Shown here piece by piece: positions 18,308 to 26,665 of a DNA stretch of 64,000 nt (positions are counted from its first letter, which is position 1; each line of letters begins with the position of its first letter). The DNA is taken from assembly GCA_023433065.1 (NCBI GenBank), contig JAEZET010000001.1, positions 1-64,000 of the forward strand, read 5' to 3'. Source of the DNA: Cyanobacteria bacterium OH_CBrB_359. Its GTDB lineage: Bacteria > Cyanobacteriota > Vampirovibrionia > Gastranaerophilales > Gastranaerophilaceae. The notes beneath the pieces are model-generated. The model had not been told where the DNA came from and ran no database searches. It worked only from the letters and a program-made list of their open reading frames with translations. A program made the position numbers and the translations under genes.

Positions 18308-18847
18308 GTGGAAGAAACAAAAGTAAAATCAAGAAAAAGAAAAATTGAAACAAAAGAGGAAGCTCCTCAATCCGAATGGAAAGAACATGTAATTCAAATC
18401 AGAAGAGTTACAAAAGTTGTAAAAGGCGGTAAAAAATTAAGCTTCAGAGCAATTGTCATAGTCGGAAATAAAAACGGGCAAGTAGGCGTAGGTTGTGCAA
18501 AAGCATCAGAAGTTATAATAGCTATACAAAAAGCTGTTGCTGATGGAAGAAAAAATTTAATAACAGTTCCTGTATTTAAAACAACAATACCTCACCAAAT
18601 TACTGGTACTTCAGGTGCAGGAAGCGTAATGCTAAGACCTGCCTCACAAGGTACAGGGGTAATCGCAGGCGGAGCTGTTCGTGCAGTACTTGAACTTGCA
18701 GGTATTGAAAACATTTTGAGTAAATCATTAGGTTCAAAATCACCCCTAAATGCAGCTAATGCGACAATTGCGGCTTTAAAATCATTAAGACCATTTAACG
18801 ACGTCGCTAAAAAACGTGGTATTACACTAAAAGAAATGCTTAACTAA
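18308..18847 (+). CDS. rpsE: 30S ribosomal protein S5
   Basis: A 179-residue S5 starting from GTG with GAAAGGT upstream. The KRS5 domain is seen (WKEHVIQIRRVTKVVKGGKKLSFRA, cited here as start WKEHVIQ and end LSFRA), then the GNKNGQVGVGCAKASEV loop and the C-terminal TGVIAGGAVRAVLELAGI and SLGSKSPLNAANAT motifs. It begins the spc-type segment here; the usual upstream neighbours rplF-rplR are absent. The leader carries a structured RNA with a terminator-like end. Confidence 0.97.
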   Translation: MEETKVKSRKRKIETKEEAPQSEWKEHVIQIRRVTKVVKGGKKLSFRAIVIVGNKNGQVGVGCAKASEVIIAIQKAVADGRKNLITVPVFKTTIPHQITGTSGAGSVMLRPASQGTGVIAGGAVRAVLELAGIENILSKSLGSKSPLNAANATIAALKSLRPFNDVAKKRGITLKEMLN

Positions 18848-18861
18848 AAAAGGAATTAATC

Positions 18862-19059
18862 ATGGCAAAAAAATCAGATAAAACAGATAAAATTAAAGTA
18901 AAATTAGCAAAAAGTCTAATAGGTTGCACAGAAAAACAAATCAAAGTTGCAAAAGCATTAGGACTAACTAAAACAAACCAAGTGGTTGAACACTTCAGTA
19001 CACCTACTATTATGGGTATGGTTAAAAGAATACCTCACCTTTTAGAAGTAGTTGAATAG
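18862..19059 (+). CDS. rpmD: 50S ribosomal protein L30
   Basis: A 65-residue L30 with the typical IKVKLAKSLIGCTEKQIKVAKALGL core (seen as KVKLAKSLIGC and KALGLTKTNQ) and the C-terminal IMGMVKRIPHLLEVVE. A few residues longer at the Lys-rich N-terminus than the ~59 residues of many L30 proteins. Lies between rpsE and rplO as in most bacteria, with an AAAAGGAATT ribosome binding site. Confidence 0.95.
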   Translation: MAKKSDKTDKIKVKLAKSLIGCTEKQIKVAKALGLTKTNQVVEHFSTPTIMGMVKRIPHLLEVVE

Positions 19060-19082
19060 AAATTTGGAAAGGTAATTATAAA

Positions 19083-19535
19083 ATGTCAGAAAGAATAACA
19101 CTAGAAAGCTTAAGACCGGCCGAAGGAGCAACTAAAAAATCCAAAAAAGTCGGAAGAGGAAGAGCTTCAGGACACGGTAAAACAAGTTGCCGCGGAAATA
19201 ACGGCGAAGGACAAAGGTCCGGAAGAAGCGCAAAAAGAGGTTTTGAAGGCGGACAAATGCCTGCATTCAGAAGACTCCCTAAATTAAAAGGGTTCAGAAA
19301 CTTTAATGCGCTTAACTATGCTGAAATCAATGTTTCAGACTTAGAAAAATTGAACAAAAATGAAGTTGATTTAAATGTACTAAAAGAAGCAGGTAAAGCT
19401 CACCCGTCTGCTGAAGCTTTAAGAGTTTTAGGCAATGGAGAAATAACAAAAGCTATATCTGTAAAAGCAGCATATTTTACAAAATCAGCATCTGAAAAAT
19501 TAGAAAAAGCAGGCGGAAAGGCTCAGTTAATATAA
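19083..19535 (+). CDS. rplO: 50S ribosomal protein L15
   Basis: A 150-residue L15. The Gly/Arg-rich N-terminal tail (KKVGRGRASGHGKTSCRGN, then GFEGGQMPAFRRLPKLKGF) is diagnostic, followed by the globular L18e/L15 domain. Its stop codon overlaps the secY start by one base (TAATG), indicating coupled translation. Confidence 0.96.
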   Translation: MSERITLESLRPAEGATKKSKKVGRGRASGHGKTSCRGNNGEGQRSGRSAKRGFEGGQMPAFRRLPKLKGFRNFNALNYAEINVSDLEKLNKNEVDLNVLKEAGKAHPSAEALRVLGNGEITKAISVKAAYFTKSASEKLEKAGGKAQLI

Positions 19536-20878
19536 TGCAACAAGCAAAAATAAAACCACCTTCTATGGAAGAACTGGTATCAATGTTTAAGGTATCAGGG
19601 TTAAAAGAAAAACTGATTTTTACACTTGTAATGATTGCTGTTTTTCGTTTAGCAACCCAATTACCGCTATTTGGAATAAATAATGAAGTATTTGCCCATA
19701 TAGCAGCAGGAAACAATATTATCGGCTTTCTAGATATGTTTTCAGGCGGTGCGTTAGGTAATGTTTCGATTGTAGCACTGGGAATCGGACCATACATTAC
19801 ATCATCTATTGTAATGCAGCTTTTAACGGTTGTAATTCCTCATCTTGAGCAATTACAAAAAGAGGAAGGTGAAGCCGGAAGAAGAAAAATATCGCAATAT
19901 ACACGAGTATTTACTGTTGTAATTGCTGCCGTTCAGGCTTTTGTATTCTTCTTATTCCTGACTAGAAGCGCATCTGCAGCAATTCTCCCTGATGTGAATC
20001 ATTTTATGTTTATGATTGGTTCTGTAACCATTTTAACAGCAGGTTCAGTATTTGTGATGTGGCTTGCAGAACTAATGACGGAAAAGGGTATTGGCAACGG
20101 AGCTTCTATGCTTATCTTTGTCGGTATTATTTCTAAAATACCTTTCTACGGAGAACAAACGCATACATTGGTTGCAAGTAATTCCGCACTACAATTGGGA
20201 CTTGTTGTATTACTTGCTATATTCTTTGCAACAATGGTTTTTATTGTAATAATGCAAGAAGCCTCAAGAAAAGTTATAATAGTAAACCCCAAACGTCAGG
20301 TTGGAAATAAAGTTTATGGAGGAATGAATACATTTATACCCTTTAAACTCAATCCAGGTGGTGTTATGCCTATTATCTTTGCGGTTGCTATCTTACTTTT
20401 CCCGACAACTGTTCTTAGTTTAGTAGGTCAGGCGAACCTTCCGCCCGGAGTATTAAGGGATATATTGACTCAATCATCAGTATTATTTAACCCGTCAGGC
20501 ATAACTTATAACGTAATTTATTTCTTGCTGATTGTTGTTTTGACATTCTTTTATGCATCAATTATGCCTAATATGCAGCCAAAGGAAATTGCAAATAATC
20601 TAAAGAAATATGGTTCATCGATTCCCGGCATCAAACCTGGTAAACCTACAGCAGATGCTCTTGATAGAATTTTGAGCAGAGTAACATTTATAGGAGCTTT
20701 AGGTCTCGGCACTATAGCGCTTATACCATCTTTAGCAAGCCATATAACAAATATTACAACTCTACAAGGTTTAGGGGCTACTTCTTTGATAATTATGGTG
20801 GGTGTTGCGCTTGATTTTATTAATCAAGTCAAAACTCATCTTCTTGCGAGAAATTACGAAAGCTTCTTAAAAGAGTAA
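19535..20878 (+). CDS. secY: Preprotein translocase subunit SecY
   Basis: A 447-residue channel subunit of the SecYEG translocon with ten membrane segments. Hallmarks are the plug region near GGALGNVSIVALGIGPYI, the TEKGIGNGASMLIF motif, and the C5 loop PKRQVGNKVYGG. Start ATG overlaps the rplO stop. A terminator follows, so adk-map are a separate transcription unit here. Confidence 0.97.
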   Translation: MQQAKIKPPSMEELVSMFKVSGLKEKLIFTLVMIAVFRLATQLPLFGINNEVFAHIAAGNNIIGFLDMFSGGALGNVSIVALGIGPYITSSIVMQLLTVVIPHLEQLQKEEGEAGRRKISQYTRVFTVVIAAVQAFVFFLFLTRSASAAILPDVNHFMFMIGSVTILTAGSVFVMWLAELMTEKGIGNGASMLIFVGIISKIPFYGEQTHTLVASNSALQLGLVVLLAIFFATMVFIVIMQEASRKVIIVNPKRQVGNKVYGGMNTFIPFKLNPGGVMPIIFAVAILLFPTTVLSLVGQANLPPGVLRDILTQSSVLFNPSGITYNVIYFLLIVVLTFFYASIMPNMQPKEIANNLKKYGSSIPGIKPGKPTADALDRILSRVTFIGALGLGTIALIPSLASHITNITTLQGLGATSLIIMVGVALDFINQVKTHLLARNYESFLKE

Positions 20879-20909
20879 AACTTAAATTTAAATTTTAAAA
20901 TAACAAACT

Positions 20910-20942
20910 AAAGAGCAAATAAGACTACCTTATTTGCTCTTT
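20910..20942 (+). terminator. Terminator after secY
   Basis: AAAGAGCAAATAAG and CTTATTTGCTCTTT form a perfect 14-bp stem around a 5-nt loop, followed by a weak T/A tail. It separates rpsE-secY from adk. Confidence 0.85.
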
Positions 20943-20969
20943 ATATTCAATGCCGGCTTATAAAAATTG

Positions 20970-20978
20970 TGTTATAAT
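20970..20978 (+). promoter_or_regulatory. Extended -10 promoter of adk-map
   Basis: TGTTATAAT is an extended -10 element with consensus TATAAT, 35 bp before the adk start. No good -35 box is seen, which is usual for extended -10 promoters. Confidence 0.5.
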
Positions 20979-21013
20979 TAACACGAGAGAGAGTATACAA
21001 AGGATTTCAACAG

Positions 21014-21670
21014 ATGAAAAAAGAATTAATATTAGTAGGCCCTCCTGCAAGCGGCAAAGGAACACAAACAAAAAGATTAGCAGAAGAAACAAATCTTCCG
21101 CATGTAGATACAGGTTCCTTAATAAGAGCAGCCATGAAAAGCGGTTCTGAAGCAGGTAATATAGCCAAAGGCTATGTTGAAAAAGGAGAACTTGTACCAG
21201 TTGAAATAGTTGCAAGAATTATTAAAGAAAGATTGCAAGAAAATGACTGTGTAAACGGATTTATTCTTGACGGCTTTCCAAGAAGCCTGGAGCAAGCTCA
21301 TATTTTAGACGATATTTTAAAAGAAATTGATGGAAATTCAGAAATCAAACCTAAAGTTGTTTACTTTGACATTCCTATAGATAACCTTATCGAAAGGATT
21401 GTAAACAGACGCTCTTGTCCTAAATGTGGAGCAATATTTAACATAAAAACAATGCCTATAAAAAAAGAAGGCTACTGTGATTATTGTCAGGCAGAACTTG
21501 TTACAAGAGCTGATGATACTAAAGAAGTCGCTGAAGCCAGATTTAACACATATTTTACACAAACCGCTCCTTTGATAGATTTTTATGATAAAAGAGGCGA
21601 ACTTGTTAAAATAGATGCAACAGGCACAATCGACGAAGTTTACGCTAAATTAAAAGAAGCAGTTAAATAA
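21014..21670 (+). CDS. adk: Adenylate kinase
   Basis: A 218-residue long-form adenylate kinase (ATP + AMP to 2 ADP). The P-loop is GPPASGKGTQ, followed by DTGSLIRAA, and FILDGFPRSLEQA in the AMP/CORE region. The LID carries four cysteines (CPKCGAIF and CDYC), the zinc-binding LID seen in many Gram-positive and thermophile enzymes. It overlaps map by one base. Confidence 0.96.
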   Translation: MKKELILVGPPASGKGTQTKRLAEETNLPHVDTGSLIRAAMKSGSEAGNIAKGYVEKGELVPVEIVARIIKERLQENDCVNGFILDGFPRSLEQAHILDDILKEIDGNSEIKPKVVYFDIPIDNLIERIVNRRSCPKCGAIFNIKTMPIKKEGYCDYCQAELVTRADDTKEVAEARFNTYFTQTAPLIDFYDKRGELVKIDATGTIDEVYAKLKEAVK

Positions 21671-22425
21671 TGGCAATTATTAGAAAATCCAGAGACGAAA
21701 TCAAACTTATGAAACACGCAGGGCACGTTGTTGCCCTCGTGCATAAGGAAATGAAAAATATTATAAAGCCGGGTATAACAACAAAATATCTGGATGACAT
21801 TGCTTATCAGATTATAAAAGACAATAAATGTGAACCTACGTTTTTAGGCTATCATGGTTTTCCTTCATCAATATGTGCTTCTGTGAACGAACAGGTAGTA
21901 CATGGATTTCCTTCTGATAAAGTCGTTCTGGAGGAAGGTGATATAATAGCTGTAGACATAGGAGCCACATATAGAGGGCTCGTTGGTGACAGTGCTTGGA
22001 CTTATCCGGTGGGAGAAATCTCCAACGAATGCAAAGAACTCTTAAAAGCGACAGAAGAAGCACTCTTTGCCGGGATTGCAAAAATGAGGCACAATGCTTT
22101 ACTCGATGAGGTTTCCGGTGCAGTAGAAGACGTTGCGATAAAGAATAAGCTTGGAATTGTAAGACAATACGGAGGTCATGGTGTCGGTAGAAATATGCAC
22201 GAAGAACCATTCGTATTCAATTACAGAGTAAATAACAAAGTAGTGCTAAAAAACGGCATGACAATAGCAATAGAACCTATGCTTAATCTCGGAGGTGATG
22301 ATGTGTATGTCCTTGAAGACAAATGGACCGTCGTGACAAAAGATGGGAAACCTTCAGCGCATTTTGAACATAGCATATTGATAACGGATTCTGAACCTAT
22401 TATATTGACTAGACTGTCAGAATAA
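21670..22425 (+). CDS. map: Type I methionine aminopeptidase
   Basis: A 251-residue MetAP of the bacterial type Ia length, removing the initiator Met from nascent proteins. Metal ligands are visible in VDIGATYRGLVGDSAW (Asp pair), GHGVGRNMHEEP (His), AIEPML (Glu) and the late Glu of the C-terminal FEHSILIT. The ATG overlaps the adk stop. infA does not follow, unlike the common secY-adk-map-infA order. Confidence 0.96.
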   Translation: MAIIRKSRDEIKLMKHAGHVVALVHKEMKNIIKPGITTKYLDDIAYQIIKDNKCEPTFLGYHGFPSSICASVNEQVVHGFPSDKVVLEEGDIIAVDIGATYRGLVGDSAWTYPVGEISNECKELLKATEEALFAGIAKMRHNALLDEVSGAVEDVAIKNKLGIVRQYGGHGVGRNMHEEPFVFNYRVNNKVVLKNGMTIAIEPMLNLGGDDVYVLEDKWTVVTKDGKPSAHFEHSILITDSEPIILTRLSE

Positions 22426-22455
22426 TTGATAAATCAATACATTTTATTTTATAAT
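22426..22455 (+). promoter_or_regulatory. Promoter of the BFN-domain gene
   Basis: TTGATA at 22426-22431 and TATAAT at 22450-22455 with an 18-bp spacer. It starts right after the map stop codon. Confidence 0.5.
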
Positions 22456-22486
22456 ATTGTTGAAGCTAGAAAATTCAGGTTTATAT

Positions 22487-22996
22487 ATGATTGAAATGAG
22501 AGTAATGGGAATAGCAATTGACACAAGATCAGGCTCCCCTATAGTAGTTTTAAATGACTTAGAAAACAGAAAAGCTCTTCCTATTTGGATAGGCTCAGCT
22601 GAAGCAAGCGCAATTATAAGAAAAATTGAAAATATAACTGTCACACGCCCTATGACTCATGACCTTATGATTGATTTAATAGAAAAAGCAGGCTATGTAC
22701 TCAACAGAATTGAAATAAATGATGTTGATAAAGAAACTTATTTTGCGACAGTTTTCCTTGTTGATAAAGACGGTAAAACCATAGAGCTGGATGCAAGACC
22801 CTCAGATGCAATAGCTCTTTCAATAAGAGTAGATGCACCAATATTTGTAACAGCAAATGTATTGGCTGACGGTTCAATATCTTGTGACAGCGGAAAAGAT
22901 GAAGAAGAAGCTCAGGAATTCAGAAACTTTATACAAAGTGTCAAACCTTCAGACTTTGAAAAACTTATGAAAGACGATAAAGAGTCTGATCAATAA
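22487..22996 (+). CDS. BFN (bifunctional nuclease, DUF151) domain protein
   Basis: A ~169-residue protein. Residues about 1-130 match the BFN/DUF151 fold: GSPIVVLND, ALPIWIGSAEASAI, RPMTHDLM, then the DARPSDAIALSIRVDAPIFV signature. In plants and some bacteria such proteins are reported as nucleases or stress proteins, but the activity of bacterial members is poorly settled. The tail is acidic. ATG 22487 is used because CAGGT precedes it; the in-frame TTG at 22457 lies within the promoter. Cyanobacteria commonly carry this family. Confidence 0.88.
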   Translation: MIEMRVMGIAIDTRSGSPIVVLNDLENRKALPIWIGSAEASAIIRKIENITVTRPMTHDLMIDLIEKAGYVLNRIEINDVDKETYFATVFLVDKDGKTIELDARPSDAIALSIRVDAPIFVTANVLADGSISCDSGKDEEEAQEFRNFIQSVKPSDFEKLMKDDKESDQ

Positions 22997-23168
22997 GACT
23001 TTTTTCGATTTTCACAGGCGAAACCAGCTCTATTTGAAATAAAAGTTTATTATAATTGCTTTTAAAAAGGCTATAAGAAATCTTCTCAGGCTGTTTTTCG
23101 TTCAAGCCTAAAGAACATAAGCCAATATGAGTTTCTTTGTCTTTAAATAAACTTTTAAATAATTTCAT
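22965..23168 (-). CDS. Small Lys-rich hypothetical protein
   Basis: A possible 67-residue protein beginning MKLFKSLFKDKE, followed by a plausible alpha/beta sequence ending in YRLS. Codon choice looks like neighbouring genes. Its 3' end overlaps the BFN gene by 32 bp, and its start lies against the promoter of the DUF1858 gene. The ribosome binding site is weak. No family is recognised; it may not be expressed. Confidence 0.45.
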   Translation of the reverse strand: MKLFKSLFKDKETHIGLCSLGLNEKQPEKISYSLFKSNYNKLLFQIELVSPVKIEKSLIDQTLYRLS

Positions 23169-23196
23169 TCCAACCTTCAATAATTTGATGTATAAT
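23168..23196 (+). promoter_or_regulatory. Possible promoter of the DUF1858 gene
   Basis: TATAAT at 23191-23196 preceded at 17 bp by a weak TTCCAA at 23168-23173. Confidence 0.35.
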
Positions 23197-23242
23197 ATTT
23201 AATAAAATTAATTAAAAAAGCAACAGAATGAAAGGCGGAAAT

Positions 23243-23443
23243 ATGTCAAAAGTTACAAAAGATATGAGTATTATAGATATAGTTCAGAGTTACCCTGAAT
23301 CGCTTGAAATATTTGCAAAATACGGCATGGGCTGCATAGGCTGTGCTGCAGCAAAATTTGAAAACCTTGAAGCCGGTGCGAAAGTCCATGGATTTGACCC
23401 CGACAAAATGGTTGAAGAAATTAACGAACTTATAGGTGCATAA
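23243..23443 (+). CDS. DUF1858 redox-disulfide domain protein (hybrid-cluster-protein-associated)
   Basis: A 66-residue single-domain protein with the family pattern: DMSIIDIVQSYPES, then GMGCIGCAAA with a CxxC pair, then a helical end DPDKMVEEINELI. Related domains occur beside or fused to hybrid cluster proteins and are thought to be redox-active disulfides. Start is ATG 23243, preceded by AAAGGCGG; the ATG at 23228 overlaps that signal. Notable because an HCP homologue lies about 18 kb away at 41485. Confidence 0.85.
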   Translation: MSKVTKDMSIIDIVQSYPESLEIFAKYGMGCIGCAAAKFENLEAGAKVHGFDPDKMVEEINELIGA

Positions 23444-23467
23444 TATTTCATAGGTACATCACAATAA

Positions 23468-23494
23468 AATAAGCTTTAAATAAAGCTTATTTTT
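23468..23494 (+). terminator. Bidirectional terminator
   Basis: AATAAGCTTTA and TAAAGCTTATT form a perfect inverted repeat followed by T residues on the + strand. It lies between the DUF1858 gene and the convergent 51-aa gene. Confidence 0.7.
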
Positions 23495-23513
23495 GTTTAA
23501 ATATTAAATAACT

Positions 23514-23669
23514 CTATTTTCTGACTTCTACAGTAATTGCAGCAAGCTCGGCAGCAGACAATATATTATTTTTAAAATATTTCACTTGAGGTTTGTCATT
23601 TTTTTCAACATCTGACATTGATTCAAGATTATTTTTAACCATAAACTTTACTAACTCAGGGTTCAACAT
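23514..23669 (-). CDS. 51-aa small hypothetical protein
   Basis: A 51-codon reading frame starting at ATG 23669 with an excellent AGGAGA ribosome binding site six bases upstream. It encodes MLNPELVKFMVKNNLESMSD, then a charged linker with DKPQVKYFKNN and an Ala-rich end SAAELAAITVEVRK. It is predicted helical and soluble. No family is recognised. It is the only gene candidate in the 360-bp gap between the DUF1858 gene and ricT and converges on the terminator at 23468. Confidence 0.65.
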   Translation of the reverse strand: MLNPELVKFMVKNNLESMSDVEKNDKPQVKYFKNNILSAAELAAITVEVRK

Positions 23670-23803
23670 TAAATCTCCTACACATTAACTACATATATAT
23701 AAACATAAATTTCAGAAAAATATTGCTATTTAAACTACAAAATTTACAATTATTAAACATAAACCTCAAAGGTTTATGGTAGAATACTTTACAGAGGATT
23801 AAA

Positions 23804-24721
23804 ATGATTAAATTCGCAGTCAAAATGCTTAAAAATAAATTCTATCCCTTGCAAGTTCCAGACTCAGCATCAGTGGAACATGGCCAAATGGTTCTTGTCA
23901 GAACCGACAAAGGCGAAGAAGCAGCCAAAGTCTTTCAGGTCTCATCAGAGATAGCCGAAGTCTGGAAAAAAGGAAAACCTGAAGAATTGCCACTGATAAG
24001 AGTGATGAATCAAAAAGATTTAGAATCCTTAAAAGAACTCGAAAAACTTGAAGATGAAGGCTACAAAAGCTGCTGCGAATTAATTAAAAAGCATAATTTA
24101 AACATGAACTTAATCCAGTGCAAATATACTTTTGATAGAAAAAAAGTCTCTTTCTATTATACAGCGCCTGAGAGAGTCGATTTCAGAGAGTTATTAAAAG
24201 ATTTAACACAAGTATTCAAAAGAATAAGAATAGATTTAAGGCATATCGGAGTAAGAGATGAAACCTCATTATGCTGTGGGAACGGGCTTTGCGGAAGACC
24301 ATTTTGCTGCTGTTCTTTCAAAAGATCATTTGAATCGATTAATATAAAATTGGCTAGGGATCAGGGCATGCCTATCACTCCAAGCAAAATATCAGGTACT
24401 TGCGGACGCTTATTATGCTGCTTAAATTATGAATATTCTAACTACATTGATGCTGCTAAAGGCATGTCGCCAGTGGGTTCTTCTGTAATGACACCTGACG
24501 GAGTCGGATGTGTCTGTGCCTTACATTTTTTAAATGATAAACTTGCGGTTAAACTTGAAGACGGAAAAATTAAAGAATACAATAAAAATGATATCGAAAT
24601 GATTGATGCGGATGTAAATATTGATATTGACACTCCGTACGCTTATTCTGAAGAAAATGAATATGTTGTTGATATAAAACAGCTTGAGGATGACAAAAAT
24701 AGCTCTACAGGAAATGTCTAA
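23804..24721 (+). CDS. ricT: PSP1 C-terminal domain protein, RicT/YaaT-like
   Basis: A 305-residue PSP1-family protein. The Cys cluster is conspicuous: SLCCGNGLCGRPFCCCSFKR, then SGTCGRLLCCLNYEY, in the order known from RicT (YaaT). In B. subtilis RicT with RicA and RicF binds iron-sulfur clusters and affects RNase Y-dependent RNA processing (family knowledge); RicA and RicF are not in this window. GAGG precedes the ATG. A 7-bp inverted repeat (TAAACCT/AGGTTTA, 23760-23776) lies in the promoter region beside TAGAAT. The gene end overlaps the convergent kinase gene by 4 bp. Confidence 0.85.
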   Translation: MIKFAVKMLKNKFYPLQVPDSASVEHGQMVLVRTDKGEEAAKVFQVSSEIAEVWKKGKPEELPLIRVMNQKDLESLKELEKLEDEGYKSCCELIKKHNLNMNLIQCKYTFDRKKVSFYYTAPERVDFRELLKDLTQVFKRIRIDLRHIGVRDETSLCCGNGLCGRPFCCCSFKRSFESINIKLARDQGMPITPSKISGTCGRLLCCLNYEYSNYIDAAKGMSPVGSSVMTPDGVGCVCALHFLNDKLAVKLEDGKIKEYNKNDIEMIDADVNIDIDTPYAYSEENEYVVDIKQLEDDKNSSTGNV

Positions 24722-25710
24722 TCAATAGGAATCTCAATTTCAAAAGTAGTTTTATCATTTTGAATACTGTTTACTCTAATGCACCCGTTATGAGCTTTTA
24801 TAATCTGGTTTGAGAGATATAATCCAAGGCCGGTTCCGATTTTTCTGAATTTCTTTACACCTGAATAATATTTTTTAAAAATCAAAGCTAAATCTTCCTC
24901 AGAAATCCCTTGCCCATGGTTTGTTACTGCAATCTTAAGATAACATGCATCTTTTTGTGATTCAAGAAGTATCTCAGAGCTACTGGGACTGAAAGAAATA
25001 GCATTTGAAATAAGATTTTTCAGGACTCTCTTGATTTGAAAAGCATCAATATGGGCTTCAAGATTTTTGAATTTTTTATTAATGAAAATTTTGATATTGC
25101 TATTTTGAGCAATTGGCAACATTTCTTCCACAATATCTGATAATAATTTATCGATGTCAGTTTTTTGTTTATTCAGAATAAGCTCTGATTGTTGCATTTT
25201 ATATGTTTCTAATAAAATTTCCGCCAGTTCAATAAGCTCCTTATTAGAATTTTTCATCAGCTCAATAGCTTGCCTTTGCTTTTCGTTGAGTTCACCAAAT
25301 CTTCCTTCCAGAAGAAAATCCAATGTATTTAGCTCGGCGATAACAGGGGTTTTCATGTCGTGTGTAAGTGTTGCAATAAAATCCTCTTTAAACTTCTGCG
25401 ATTCTTTTTCGTTAAAAATCATTTTTTCGAGTGAAACGTTTTTCTCAGACAAATTCTTCTGATATTCATTTATCATAATTTCTCTATCTTCAAGTGTTTC
25501 TATGAGTCTATTGACAGACCATTCAAGTTTTTTGTTAGCCAATTCTGCCCTAAGGTTCAACTTGCCGTAGCGTACACCCTCAAGAGTTCTGATTAGTGTT
25601 TTAGTATCAATTTTAAGTCTCTTATATTTTAATTTAGACTTTAATACTTCTATAAAAAGGATTACGGAAGTAATAAATAGAAACAAACACAATAAGGCGA
25701 GAATTTTCAT
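24718..25710 (-). CDS. Membrane sensor histidine kinase, orphan
   Basis: A 330-residue kinase. It has one N-terminal membrane segment (about residues 3-22), a HAMP-like linker to about 80, a HisKA domain with the phospho-acceptor His117 in LTHDMKTPV, and a HATPase domain with the N-box NLISNAISFSP and GTGLGLYLSNQIIKAHNG. There is almost no periplasmic domain, so input is probably membrane or cytoplasmic. No response regulator is adjacent. Confidence 0.9.
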   Translation of the reverse strand: MKILALLCLFLFITSVILFIEVLKSKLKYKRLKIDTKTLIRTLEGVRYGKLNLRAELANKKLEWSVNRLIETLEDREIMINEYQKNLSEKNVSLEKMIFNEKESQKFKEDFIATLTHDMKTPVIAELNTLDFLLEGRFGELNEKQRQAIELMKNSNKELIELAEILLETYKMQQSELILNKQKTDIDKLLSDIVEEMLPIAQNSNIKIFINKKFKNLEAHIDAFQIKRVLKNLISNAISFSPSSSEILLESQKDACYLKIAVTNHGQGISEEDLALIFKKYYSGVKKFRKIGTGLGLYLSNQIIKAHNGCIRVNSIQNDKTTFEIEIPID

Positions 25711-25731
25711 AGAAAAATTATAGCATAAAAC

Positions 25732-25754
25732 AAGCGGGCTATTAAAACCCGCTT
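25732..25754 (-). terminator. Terminator of rpsB-tsf
   Basis: AAGCGGG and CCCGCTT form a 7-bp GC-rich stem with a 9-nt A-rich loop, followed on the minus strand by GTTTTAT. It lies 26 bp after the tsf stop, overlapping the region ahead of the histidine kinase gene. Confidence 0.75.
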
Positions 25755-25779
25755 ATTTTAAATTATTATGACTTAAAAG

Positions 25780-26637
25780 TTATTTCATTTGATTCATAAC
25801 TTCATCAGCAAAATTTTCCTGTCTTTTTTCAAGACCTTCACCTAAAGTCCAGCGTGTGAATGCTGTAATTGTAAATTTATCTTTAATTAAAGATTCTACA
25901 GTTTCATCTGGATTTTTAACAAAAGGTTGTTCTAAAAGACATTTGTGAGAAAGAAGTTTGTTTACACGTCCTTCTACTATTTTAGTTTTAATATTGTCCG
26001 GTTTATTAGCTAAATCTTCTTTACCCATCTCGATTCTTGTTTCTTCATCAATTACTGACTGCGGAATTTCATTTCTTGAAATGAACTCCGGAGCTGAGCT
26101 TGCTATATGTAGACAAACATCTTTTGCAACAACTTCATCCAATTTATCAGTATTTAGCAAAACACCGATTTTGAAATTATGGATGTAAGTAGAAATATTG
26201 CCTTCATACCTTACGAATCTTCTAATAGTGATTTTTTCACCGATTTTCGCAATTTTTTCTTTAACAAAATCTTCAATTGTAGAACCTGACTCTGTAGTCA
26301 AGGTATTCAATTCCTCAACGTCAGCAGGATTATTCTTAACTACAACCTTAGCAATTGTGTTAACAAGCTCTTTAAACTCATCATTTTTTGCAACGAAGTC
26401 TGTTTCACAGTTAACTTCAACCATAGCACCGGCATTAGATTCTATAAAAGAGCCAATAACACCTTCAGCTGCTATTCTTGACATTTTTTTATCAGCTGAA
26501 GCTATACCTTTTTGCCTAAGGTATTCCATAGCTTTTTCCATATCGCCATCGCTCTCAATCAAAGCTTTTTTGGCATCCATTATTCCTGCGCCTGTCTTCT
26601 CTCTCAGTTCTTTAACTTGTGCAGCAGTTATATTCAT
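25780..26637 (-). CDS. tsf: Translation elongation factor Ts
   Basis: A 285-residue EF-Ts, the nucleotide exchange factor of EF-Tu. The N-terminal UBA-like domain (VKELREKTGAGIMDAKKAL) and the CETDFVAKNDEF signature of the core are intact. Downstream of rpsB in the usual order, 28 bp apart, sharing the terminator at 25732. Confidence 0.97.
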   Translation of the reverse strand: MNITAAQVKELREKTGAGIMDAKKALIESDGDMEKAMEYLRQKGIASADKKMSRIAAEGVIGSFIESNAGAMVEVNCETDFVAKNDEFKELVNTIAKVVVKNNPADVEELNTLTTESGSTIEDFVKEKIAKIGEKITIRRFVRYEGNISTYIHNFKIGVLLNTDKLDEVVAKDVCLHIASSAPEFISRNEIPQSVIDEETRIEMGKEDLANKPDNIKTKIVEGRVNKLLSHKCLLEQPFVKNPDETVESLIKDKFTITAFTRWTLGEGLEKRQENFADEVMNQMK

Positions 26638-26665
26638 TTTAATATCCTTTCATTAAATTTAGAGA

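Noticed and set aside
22487..23443. CRISPR or repeat array near the small genes
   Set aside because: No regularly spaced repeats were found here or anywhere outside the autotransporter gene.
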